Source: Jaltomata sinuosa (Eukaryota > Streptophyta > Magnoliopsida > Solanales > Solanaceae). From it: 64,000 nucleotides of DNA. The translations under genes and the position numbers were made by a program. This document shows, piece by piece, positions 36,555 through 49,700 of this stretch. The notes beneath the pieces are model-generated. The model made no database searches. It was not told the DNA's origin and worked only from the letters and a program-made list of their open reading frames with translations. Positions within the stretch are counted from its first letter, which is position 1, and each line of letters opens with the position of its first letter. The stretch lies in contig QJPP01007525.1 in assembly GCA_003996215.1 (NCBI GenBank), forward strand, positions 992,001 to 1,056,000. Reading direction: 5' to 3'.

Positions 36555-37753
36555 TTAAGGTGTTTAACATCCGCGTTTATATGGCAGCTATTCCCTGTTG
36601 AAGCTTCTTCTATTTCGCCAATCAGAGTAACATCATTTGTTGGCTGTGCTAGCAGTTCATTTTAAAAGCATTCATCCATGTTTGCCGGGGAAATTGGCAT
36701 TTGATCTTCTGTTTAAAGCATTAATCAAGCTGTCCTGCATCTTATTCACAACATTCAAAAACTAAACTTGGAGAAACTGTAAATATCCAACCAGAATGCA
36801 GTAAGAATCTTAGCCATGTACAGAAAAACGATCAATGTTCGTCCTGTATAGAATCATTTTCTTAATATGTATTCACAATATTGTTCTTAGACCGTAGACA
36901 TACACTTGTGATAAGTTCTAATTATCATTTATCTTGTCTAGGATTTAAGTGATGAACTATTGCCGTATTGATTTCTGAAAAGATCAACATTAGAGAGACG
37001 ACAGCACGTTTTGAGGTTAATTTTATCTCGTCAAAGGTCTTTAACATTTTTGAGATTTTCTTTCCAGGTTACTTGTGCTTCAGTACAATCACCAATTTTA
37101 AAGCACCACAAACTTTTCATGTATTTAACACTTTTTCTTCTCGTGTTAAATTATAGTTTATGGAAATATCGTTATTGCATCTCAAATAAAAGAGAATCTT
37201 TCTTCAGACTTTTGAGTTTAAGTTAAAGGGAAACAAGTGCTATCTTCCACCCGTCACAACCTGTAACTCGAACAAAGATGATCCAGCACAGCAAGTAACA
37301 AGTTGCAACCGCTCAAAACTCGGGCAAATGATTAAAAACGAGAGGAGAAGAATATAATGATTCAATCACTTCAAAACTTTTTTTCATGAAAGTTTGATCA
37401 ACATTGCTGGAGAAAGGCGTGGAAAGTTTAACCTAAAGGTAAAACCTAAGGATGCAACTGCAATCTTAGAGCATAAAATTAGATTATGAACCAAGGTATC
37501 ATCTATGATAGAAGTGTTTCACCAACTTCAATAAGTAACCTTGTCAAAATTTAAGCCCAGCTAAAGCTCAACCAATACTAGAGACAGCCACCCACGCCTA
37601 ACAATGGAGACCACTGGACCAATAGCTAAAATATTACCTAAAATGTAGAAGCTATGTATACAAAGATTCGTGTCAACATCCGAGGATATCAAGAGCCCAA
37701 GAAGAGAGCAGGAACCAAAACCTCCTCAGCTACAAAGAATATGAATCAAATGT
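36555..37753. other. Convergent intergenic spacer
   Basis: Lies between the stop codons of the FemAB-like gene (plus) and DRP2 (minus) and should hold both 3' UTRs. No gene or transposon was recognised. Confidence 0.6.
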
Positions 37754-40700
37754 CTAGGATCTAGAACCAGGAGGTGCAGGTGGCAGCCGGCTAGGTGTAC
37801 GACGACTTCTAGACCCTGCATCACCATATTGAGCGCCATTTGAAGTACCATCAAATGCAGATCTCCACTCATCACCTGATGACTGTCCTCCAGATCTTGA
37901 GGCGCTTTCTGCAGATGTCAATATAATTCCCAATTATAACTTTAAAAGAAGCACAAGGCATCAAGGGTAAAAAGAATATTGGTGATAAACTAAGTTTGTA
38001 GAAAGCCCTTGGTATATACAAATAAACTTGGAGCGAAAGAGGATGAATTGAAAATTTAAGCACAGTGGTCCACACATACAATTTGCAGCATTGATTAATG
38101 CAAGGTTCGTAAACAATAAGTTCAAGCTTTCTAAGCAGTGTTTCAGCTATTTCTCTTATGCTGTTAATTCATTGATAAGTTTGCAGATTAAGGGCAATGG
38201 TGTGGAGTGATGTTTCAACCATGTTATCTTTCATACCATAAAGAGTCTAAAATCTTAATACTTATCCGCATCAACTGCATTTGTTTATTTAAAAGCCCAC
38301 AAGATTAGAAGTCAGCTAAGTCAGCTTGCGGTATTAGACTAAGGTTTGTGTCCCAGGGTCAGTAGACCTATCTTTTACCAAATTGTGGTCCTGTGGAACT
38401 AAAATAACATCTTTCTCGGGGATATCTTAATCATATACTTCCTTAATTTTATCATGGCTCACTGAAGTTTGTAAGGGCAAGTGTCAACCACTTCAAATCC
38501 GTGTAACTTTAGCAAATCCTACTAGGTAAATACACCCTAACTCATGGTCTAGGCATGGATATCCGACATAGTTCACCAGGTGGCACATCTTTGGATTTAA
38601 TTAGTTCTTTCTATTTTGCATCATTGACGTATTCGAAAGCAGTCATTCAACTCATATGAGAATACATGTGTTAGGTCATGGTGAATTACACATTAGAGGA
38701 ACTCATTTTTCATTTTTACTTTTGTGGAGGCAGTATATTATACCACAGGAGTTCGTTTTGATACTTTAAGATGGCAACATATTAAAATGCTGGAAAACAT
38801 GAATTGAAGGTTAAGGCTCCAAGTAAAAGCTATCAAAGGTTTTGCCAAATACCAGCTCCATCACTATCTGAGTAGCTAGACACAGCAGCTGCTCGATTAT
38901 CATGAACACTAAGCTGCTGAGTGACCTTAGCAAGACGAGAGGATTGTTTCTGAAAGTGCTCCCTCCTACGCTTCACATTATGGTCTTCCAGGAGTAGCTC
39001 TTCGATCTTTGCTCTACTTTGGGCGCTACAGTCCACATTTTGATACACAAGGGTGCAGTCAGAAGATAATAAGAAGCAAAGATAACAAACAATAAAGAGA
39101 GTAGTTTTATTAAGACAAACAAGGCTGTATGCATAACACTTTCATATGCCATAGATATTCTGGGTTGATCAGTTTCACATAAAGTAAAATTTGTGAGATT
39201 GATTTCTTATATAAAAAAAGATCCTCAGCATACATATGTGGTCAAAATCAGAGTTCCTAGTATCCATGATTCCTGAAAGGAAATACAGTTGCTGCTAACC
39301 TGACAGAACTGTACAACTTATTAAGCATATCTTCTCTGGCCTTCTCTACTTGGCAAAGAACAACTGCCTGAAAAACCAGTTATCCAAAGTTAAACAGGGT
39401 ATGGAGAACAAAAGTGCAGGGAATAATGATTACACTAAACTGACCTTCGGTACATTAGCAGCAAGACTGTTGAGAACAGCTTCAACATAACCACGTACTT
39501 CTTGAGCCATCCATCGAAGTTCTTCTTCTGGATCTGCAGGTTTCCTAGACATCGTGTCCTAAATAGCAAATAAACCAAGTATTTTCCATGTAAAATATTT
39601 GACAACAGAGATTGTGGAAAGAGAATATTCCATAAAATGCTGGTCTATAAAGTAAGTGATCTTATCAAGAAGTCAAAATATGAAGAGATTCTTTACAGGT
39701 AAGACAAGAAGAATACTCCTGGCACTAAAAAGCTTTGTGCAGTAAAACATTTATAAACAATGGCAGTAATCTGGTAAAGTAAACTGAAGAAATTGTTTCT
39801 AATGAAGTAAACTGAAGAAACTCTTCTAGGAAGAACCTGCAAATAAATTAATCTGAGTCTTTAACAAACTGTGTTTTGCTACTTACAAGTGACCCCTCTG
39901 ATGAACTTTGCCTCATAGGTTGTTGACTAGAATCAGCAATAACTTGACCTCCTTTAGAACTTATGACATTTTTTAATTTGTTTAACCACTCAGTCTTCTC
40001 AGCCAAGGTTTCTGCCTTCAATATAACAGTACTTTGGGCTGCATTATAGAAAAAAATGGTTGTAAAAAATTAAAGAACAAACCATATAATTCCCTTGCAA
40101 AAAGAAAATGCAGGAATATGCACCACCTTTAAGAATAGTCTTGTATTGAACCCTGTTTGTTAATTTGAACACGAAAGTAGGTCCCTTTCCTCCATCAGGC
40201 CCAGTTGCCTTTTTATCTTTTGAACTTTTTGATGGTCCTTCACCTTCTTCAGAACCCTCTTCAAGATTACATTCCTGAAAGTTTCACATAGCATGTTACA
40301 TGTTAAGATAACGGCCCAACATATCCAGAAGATGAATGCTATAGAAATGCAAATATTAAAGTGGATGTGCAGCCAGTCAGTCGTACAAGATTACAAATGA
40401 TCATATTCAACTGAAGGATGCAAGAAGCACACACAGAAGATAAAACTTTTGGCCATATCCCACGTAAATCTCCATATGAGTTGGTCCATACGTGCGACAG
40501 TATGATAATTGAAGGTGTAAATCACACTGAGGGAAATTGTTTCAAAAGATCTACAATGTCTCAAAATGGATTTAGCTACAAGCAAATAAGATGGAAGCAA
40601 AAACTCCATATAAGAGATACCATCTACGTGAAAATCCATTTATTTAATGTTAATGAGGATGAGTATGAGATTTAGAGAACTTCTAGCTTTAGAGAACCTT

Positions 40701-43700
40701 TAATTTTCCTTAAAAGACAAGTTATTTAGTCTTGGAATAAAATGAGTGTATCTAAAATGAATATAGAGGTTGACTGATTGATGTTACTTGATAATATCTG
40801 AAAATTCAATAGCCAATAATTTACATTTCTTCATAGAATTTGACAACAATCAGAACCGAAGCCAAATACAGCGACTTCTCTAGTTGACCCAAAAATTCAT
40901 GCAGAAATGCAGCCATTCACTGTAAGTTTTTAAGAAATATCAATAGAAAGAATGCAATATCTAGTATGAAGGAATACTGATTTGGGGTCAAATTGTGGTC
41001 TTCTCCAATAATTTTCAAGCACAGGGTAATTGCTTATTTAATTCAACCTCTAGATGAACAATTAAAACATTTCATTTCTGCTACCCATGTCCAGGAGTGG
41101 AAGGTCACAAAAAGTGGTGATCCACATCATGTTCAGAATTTCTCGATGGATACAAGATCACTCTGAAATTTCCTTCCCAACTAGAACTGAATATTAAGCA
41201 ATTTCTAGTATCCTACAGAATCGAAAAATCAAAAGAATATTGATATGTTTATTGAGCATTTTCTCCCTTAACTATACACTCGAAGCAGTTCGTTTTGAAA
41301 ATTGTTGCATGATTATGGAAGGTAATCAAACAGAAAGTGCATTCAACTATTGGTAACCTAGGAATCAACAAACATATGCATAGACATACATGAAACTGCA
41401 TTTGCCAATGACATCATACTTTCATAGGAGACCATCAAAGAACACACAGTGTTAGTAATAACTATATAGCATATACACCCACATGTCATGTCAATATGAC
41501 ATGTATGGATATACTTTAATGACTACTACAATTGGCACATGAATTCTCTTTTAGCCCTTCTCGAATATCTAAAATAAATGGAATAAACAAAATGAACTCA
41601 TAGAAGGCTTTTCTAATAAATCTATAAAACTAATGAGTGCAAAGTACTTATCGAAAATTGAAATGTAAATATCAAAAGAGCTAGATCTCAAAAACAACAA
41701 TTGGCATTTTAGTACCTCCAAAGTAATTACACCATGGAAATGCCGTTCTTCTTGCTTCTTGGTATATCCAAGCTGCAAAACCATACTAAAAGCTATGAAA
41801 CAGTGCACAAACTAGCTGGTATAATATTATCTCATACTGGACACCATGGTTATCCAAAAAAAAAAGAGAGAAAAGGGTGGAAAGCTAGATCACATCAAAA
41901 AGTAGAGAAAAGCTATAATCAACTTATTGTTAACTAGACACTACTCCAAAGAAAAAATAAAAAATGTTCAAATATGCCACATATGTCAATCCCTAGAACT
42001 ATCTTTTCATTCTCCTTTTTTCCGTACATAATTTGGTTCGATCATCTTACACTACTTACATAGACATGGATACATTATATACTACTAGTGAGAGCTCAAT
42101 TTTAGATTTTTCTCTTTAGGGGGACAAATATATCATGTACAAGAAATATATAAAGGTGAACAACAAGGAGAACAATATTAAGTCATCTTATACTGGTGGT
42201 ACACAGGTATATTAGTGCCCAACGAAAGGGTCCAACTCTTCCAGTTTTTCTCTGTTCGTACTCTTATTGCACATACAATACCCTACTTGGGGATAGTTCA
42301 TCTTCCAAAATCTTCCAATTGAAGTTTGGTTTGGACATATAAATCTCTTCTAGGATTTTGAACAGAACAGTTTATGAGTTTTAGAGAAATTGGAAAGACT
42401 ACAGCCTCTCTACCTCCAAGAGGTAGTGGTAAGGTCTGCGTACAATCTACCCTCCCCAGACCCCACTTGTGGGAATTCACTGGGTATATTGTTGTTGTAG
42501 AGAAATTGGAAAGATATATAAAGAGAAGAAAAACTTCGAAAAAAGTAGACTTTCCATTTTAATAGGCCATATCAGCTGAAGAGAAACTAATTTGGGATTT
42601 GATTTAATAGAATCAGAATATGGAAACATCTTATCATTGGTCTAGAATACAAGTAGGGACATCTTTTCACTGCTTAATATGAATTTACGCAACTACAAAT
42701 AAGATATGAACTTGCAGTAAACTCGGAAGTTTAGTACTACTTTTCCTCCTTTCTACCATTAGCTGTTGACTCCGTTATTGATCTCAAACTAGTTCGTAAG
42801 TTCCTATAATTAATTACTCCAACAGGAAATGCTATAAAGGACCACATACATATAATTAGGTCCAGTAAGCAGTGGATTATCACCAGCTGATGCTAGAATG
42901 GCTTAAAAAGCTACAATACTGACCTTTCCGGTCTTGTCATTTAAAACAAACCATCGCTTGCTCCAGCCACTTTTTTTATCGCTTTTCTTCAGTAGAAACC
43001 CTGCATGTAGACAGAAGCTATGTGTAAGCACAACAAATTTAGCACTTTGGTACAGTAAAAAATTCAAATAAGGCAGCTGGGAACCATGTTAAAGTTCAAA
43101 GGCTCCAGATAATCACATTAGCTTGGAGGAATGTATGTGATTATAACTTCTCAATGCAAGAAAAAGGCTAGTCCAGAATATAAAATTCCTAACAAAACCA
43201 CCCAAGTATTTTCTTAAAGTTCTATAGTTATTTGATACATTTTAATGGGTGTTTAAGGTCAAGAATCATTAGAAGTTAGTGTCAAATATTCTTAATAAAA
43301 ATGCCATTGTGGAAATTCAAAAGAATTATTAGGAATTCCATGTAGATGTTATTAATGGTTGTCTTAATTATTAGGAATTTCAGGAATTAGGAAATGTTTC
43401 TTATTTCTTGTACTTCAAAATAAGAATTTTATTTGTGCAAACAGCTAAGCATTAAAATAGTTCCAGGCAGTACCAAAAGGGGTGTTCTCTCTTCATTTTC
43501 TTTTCACGCGATATCAAAGCCTTTACGATCTCAGTAGAGACTTACGTAACTTCTGCATAAGGCAACCTGTGAAGCCAAAGTTTGTTTTCTTTTCCATGTT
43601 TTATAACTGTTTTTTTCTGGGATTGTTCTAGCAATTCCGCACCTCTTTTTGATGGCCTCTTGCGGCAACACCTCTTCTAGCCACTACTCTGCTATTCTTC

Positions 43701-46700
43701 CAACCACTTTCTAGCAACTTTTTCCCGTCACCGTTCCAACAACTCTTTCAGTTACTATTCAATCACCAATTTAAACTATGCCAGGGATGTCTTAGATATT
43801 TGTGTCACCATACCTCCTTCTAGTAACTGAGAATATGTTCATTTTTTAATGTGCTGCAAGAATCACTTTAGCTGTGTGATTATCAGCAACTTTCCAAGCG
43901 AAAGAATTCCAACACAACTTTCTTTTAGTGATTGTTTACTAATTTGGTGACACTTTATAGGCAACTATTTACTATTATGCTAAAAATTTAGTATTTCTTG
44001 ATTTCAAGATAAGCAAAGTCAAGTTGTTTCACCACCATGAGTTTGAGAAGATAACGTTGAATATTAGGAGAGTAGTTAAATATTTGCATGGATTATTTTT
44101 AATTATTATGGTGAAAGCCAAGAGAATCCCCTTAAGAATAGTGTAAATTATAGTTATTACAAATTCTACAAATTGGAATACTTGTCTTATCTCATGTAGC
44201 TCAAGGGTCCTATAACAGAAGCCCTCACTTCTCAAGAAGCATAGTCATAATCACAAAACAAGAATAATACAACATTCATGGTAACTCCAATAATTATCTA
44301 TAGTGAATCTGGAAATGCAGGTATGCTTGTAAATGGGGAATTGTTAACACTTTATTTTCTACCACGTAATATCAAGTTTTATTTTATATAAGATGGATGA
44401 CCTCTTAAGTGTTTCCAAGCTGGTGACACTATTTAGTCTCGGGAAGGAATCTGGTGAACTAATCAGTAACCTCACCCCTCGAATAAAAAATGATACGATT
44501 GTCTCAGAGAAGTCTAAAATCAATTGATCAAAGTTAATATAGATGAAAGTTCTAAGAAGAGACAGGGAATAGCTATAGCAGGGGTATAAACAGTTATGTT
44601 TATGGCTTTTGCAGTACCTCTGGGATAGGGCAACAATGATTTTGCTGAACAAAGTGCAGGTTTCTCGAGCTTAGACTGATGTCTCACATGGTTAAACATA
44701 CATCATTCCAGAGATTGACTGTAAGGTTATTTTTGATACTTTTAAAAGCCAAATTTCAGCTCCCTGGCACCTACAGGATCTAGTTGTGTACAGAGAAGAT
44801 GGATTCTCTCTCAAGAAAATGTTAAGAGTACAACATTGTTAAAGAGAGGTGTATGAATGGGAGATATAATGGCAAAATGTGAAGCAACAATTGCGTCAAG
44901 GCAATTACTATTCCAGTTTTGCGACCCACTTAATGAGGCAACTGCTCCATACAGATTAGACAACATTCAAATGCCAAGTATAAGATGTAGTTGGAAAGAA
45001 TGTGCAATCTCTGTATGGACTGCTAGCTCTATCAAATCTCACTCATTCTTGCTATACTTCATCTCATTTTCAGCTCTCTGCCCATGATAAAAGTGATATT
45101 GCATTGCAAATGTAGAGTATATCTATATAAGTACATTCCTAAATGACAAGTCAAAATTTCATGATTAAACCTATGGAAAAAGTTAAAAATAATCTATCAA
45201 AAATCTTACACCAACTACAGACATCATTAAGTATACTAACTTTGCTTTCTTCTTGTTTCTTTGTTGACCTAACATTGGCGTAAGGCCCGGCGCTAGTATT
45301 AGAGGACCAACTAAAGGCTACATTTAAAAGTAGCAAGTAAAACTGCTAAGTAGATATATTACTGAAAATTTTATGTAAATCACGATTACTATTGGATTAC
45401 CCGACTCTGAAAGCCCAACAAAAACTAATCTTACGCTCTTCTTGCAGCGGAAAACACTTGTTAAATGCAACAAACTATGAGAAACTCTTGCACAACATAC
45501 TCCGACACGCCTAAACAAAATAGATAAATCAATAATTTTTTTCCTTTCACTTTAGATCACAGTTTCCAGAAGGATGAAAGCAGCATCCCCTAAAAAAGGC
45601 AAAATAAAAAAGCTAAATGACATTTTGTATCAAGGTCAACAGAATGCTTATCATGTCTTCTATGTGTTTAATTGTTTATCAATCATGATCATATGAAACC
45701 TCTCATGCCTATTAGCTTCAAAAGGAGAGAACCAAGAATTTATCTTGTGTTAGATCAACAATAATTGGAGACAAGCTCAGTAATTCAAACCTGCTGTTAT
45801 CTCCCCATCGGGTCCTGCAGTCTTCAAGACTGGTCCTTCTTGTGAATCCTTATCTTGCTGAGCTGGTTTATCCTTCCCCGACTTTGAGTTTCCACTACTT
45901 TGCTCACCTCCACTCTGGGAACTGGTTGCCTATATGGAAAATTAGTTGCAATTAGGAGAGTTTTTCAACTCATAATAACCATGGAAGGAAGAAGAAAAAA
46001 AATGGGACAATCTCAGTAGAAGGAAGATGATCATGTTAACAGATGCTTTATGTGTCAACAGAACTTTGAAAACAACAGACATCTCCTACTACATTACACA
46101 GTGGCTGCTGATATTTGGAACATGTTCATTACAATTTTTGGCTTAAGATGGGTCATGCCTGACAGTATCAAGGATGTCTACATTAGTTAGATTTCATGGA
46201 AAGTTGATAAATCCATCAGACAAGCCTGGAAAATGATTTCTGCTTGTATTTTTTGGTGTGTTTGGAATGAGAGGAATAGAAGATGTTTTGATGCTATATC
46301 AAGTCCAAACCACTCCCTTAAGGCTAGATGTCTTTTAGATTTGTGTAGCTGGGATAGTCTATCCCCTGTAGATTCTCATTTGAAGTTGTTGGCCTTTATT
46401 AGCTCTTTATCCTTAGCATAGGTCTTTGTAACAGAGCTAACAATCTCACTCTTTTGTAACTATTTTTCTATATGCATCTTCTTGATGCCATTTATAATGC
46501 TGCTTACTTCATTAAAAAAAAAAAGAGAGAAAATCCAAGTAGTTCCAAAGCTTCAGGACAGCAGAAGGTAAAGAACTCAAGCAATCAGTACTCAGTACTC
46601 ATTGGAAAACTGGCCTACCCTATTCAACATGGATTGCTCTGCCTCTGCTGCCTTTTTGGAGGATTGGTTCTTTAGGCCATCATCACGCCGCTGCCTATCC

Positions 46701-49700
46701 ATCCTGGAGAAACCCAAAGATTTACCATTCACCAAACAACAAATAATTGGGAGCAAAAACGTCAAGGACAGAAACATCAGAGAAACATGAAAATGCACCA
46801 TAAAAGAACATACATCTCACACCCAGTATTTTCCAAAAGAATAGTCCTTGATATCTCTTTTTTGTTCTTCTTTTGGTTATTCACTGGGAGCTCACAGTGG
46901 AAGTATGAGGGTTCTAACTCTTTTCTTCTTCCATATTCAGTTTGTGTCTCAAATCAACTTTTATAGATGAGATAACATCAATGTGAAACAGCCCTTGATG
47001 ATGTTTTTCTTTTTAATCAGGTAAAAGTAACAGTACTTTGATGATGCTAATAAAAATAAAAAGTTCAACTGCACCTTGAGACTAAATTCTTTTGGAAGCA
47101 CAAGAGAATTTCAGTTCTTGCTTTCCCTTTAGCCACTTTGTGTGGTCTGCATAAACTATTTTGTTTTTCTCTGCACAGCAAGTAATTTAACCTGTGCAGG
47201 TTTGGATCATTGCACCACTGCAGTTAAGACAGGAATAGAAACGCATCTATGCTTGATTTGTCCACTTGCTTTACAAATATGCTTAGAACAAAATCGACAG
47301 AAATAACAGGTTGCAACTAGTAAAACCCACAGATGAGGCTATTTGTTTCACATTGTAATATTTTGGAAATATAATTTTAGACATTGACATAAACCTGATT
47401 ATTTCTGGAAAAATGTTACGTATCGAGGTAACAGAATAAAATGCAAACAAAAATGCGATAACAATATATTGGAAATAGACCAACGAAAGGAGCCAGAAAA
47501 TGAGCATACCGCCTTTGCACCAAACGGATAAAGTGTTGTGGGGGGACATAAACCCGCTCCATGTCAACAAGGGCAATAACCATATTCTTCGCTTCAGTTC
47601 TAAAACCATCCAGAGCAGTAGTCGCAATTGCAATTACCTAAGATGAATTATTTCCATAAGAAGCCAAGAATATCACAGGATTCAACTTGTAAAATTACAG
47701 ATCCACATAATGGTCACCTCTTGCTTAAAAGGAGGATACTTTCCAAGACCTGGTGTTGAATTAGCAGCTTTGGAGACAATATCGACAAGTACTCGGTGCA
47801 CCTACCAAAATTTCTAAAGCGGCTTAGAATGTAGAAATAGGAACATGCAGAAGTAACTTGGACAATTCCTTGGAGAAATGTTCAAGGAAGCATAATTTCT
47901 CGCCAACTGTCTCATACACAGATAAATGTTGCAATCAACATGGGTTTCAAAGGCCATCCAAGCTATTGAAAGTGGAAGAACAAAAATAAAATACTACGGC
48001 AAGACAACCTACCAAATTTTCTAAAGCGGCTTAGAATGTAGAAAGAGGAACATACAGAAGTAACTTGGACAGGTCCTTGGAGAAATGTTCAAGGAAGCAT
48101 AATTTCTCACTAACTGTCTCATACACAGATAAATACTGCAATCAACTTGGGTTCGTTTTGCATGAGAGTATCGGCAAAGGCCATCCAAGCTATTGAAAGT
48201 AGAAGAACAAAAACAAAATACTTCTGCAAGACAATTGTATAGTGCCAAAATTGCAGAATTTCTGATTAACATAATCGTCTCAAGCTAAATGTTGCCAATT
48301 AACTTGGGTTCATTTTTCATGAGAGTATTGCCAAAGGCCAGCCAAGGTATTGAAAGGAGAAGAACAAAAACAAAATACTTCAGCAAGGCAATTGCACATT
48401 GCCAAAATTGCATAATTTCTGATTAACATAGTTGATAGGAGTCAGTACTACACAAGGAAATCACTTAGGGTCTGTTTGGAAAGCCACCTGGTAATTGTAA
48501 TTGGTGTAATTACTAGGGTAGCAATTACCAGCCTAGTAATTACAACGACCTGTTTGGTTGTTGTCACAGTGTAATTACAAGTGTACTGTTTGGTTGCACA
48601 AGTGTAATCACATGGTTATATTAAAATTTTAAAATAAAAGTTAATTATCAAAAACTAAAAATTTATACTAAATAAATAAGGGCCTTTATAAATGATATTA
48701 AATTAAATATTTAATATATATATATATATATATATATATTGTCTTTTAAAATATATTAATTAATAAATATATATTCTTAACTAATATTATAAAAAATAAT
48801 TAATTTATATTTTTTAAATTAGTATATTTTAATTAAATTAATCATAAAAACTTAAATTACATGATTTTTAAGAATATCATGAAATGCATGTTTAACAAAA
48901 AAGATTAATATTATAAATATAATGTCAGAAAATTATTAAAATATTTGACAAAAAGATAATCTATCAATTTTAACTACAAAATGAATGGCTTGCAATGTGA
49001 AATATCAAGTCAATACTAGTAAAACAAATTAATTGGAACTTGAAAATATAACATAAGTTCAAAATTCAAAACAAAAAAGTTAACATAATATTCTTATGTC
49101 AAATTTCAATATGACTTATCTAAATATGATTCAAAAGAAAAGAAAAACTTAAGTATATAACCTTATTCAACAATGAATTCTACTTTAATTTAAAAATTAG
49201 AATACTAACTAAATTATGCTAAATGAAAAAAATATATAAAATAAATATAAACTAGATAATACGAACAATTACATGGAATCACAAGAAGTAATGTTTGGAA
49301 ATGAGAAGGAAATGAAATATAAATAATATAAAATAAAAAATATATTTTTTAAAATTATTAAAATGATAAAATAAAAAAGAATTTAAAATAATAGAAATAA
49401 AAAAATAAATTAAAACGAAAAAATAAAAATAGAAATAGAAATAAAAGGACGAAATTAAAAAGTAATTTACACCATGTAATTACCAGCAATTCACAGCTTC
49501 CCCTGTGAATTGGAGAGTGTAATTACCCCCTGCCAATTACACCCAATTACCTGCTGACCAAGTAATTACCTGACCAACCAAACATGCCAGGCTGTGTAAT
49601 TACACCCAATTACACCAAATCAAATTACCAAGGTGGCTTTCCAAACAGGCCCTTAATGAAACAATGGACGGGTATCAAAAGGCTGGAGGCAGAAACTATC

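Noticed and set aside
40418..40675. 85-codon open frame on plus strand in a DRP2 intron
   Set aside because: No recognisable domain and no splice partners; likely chance.
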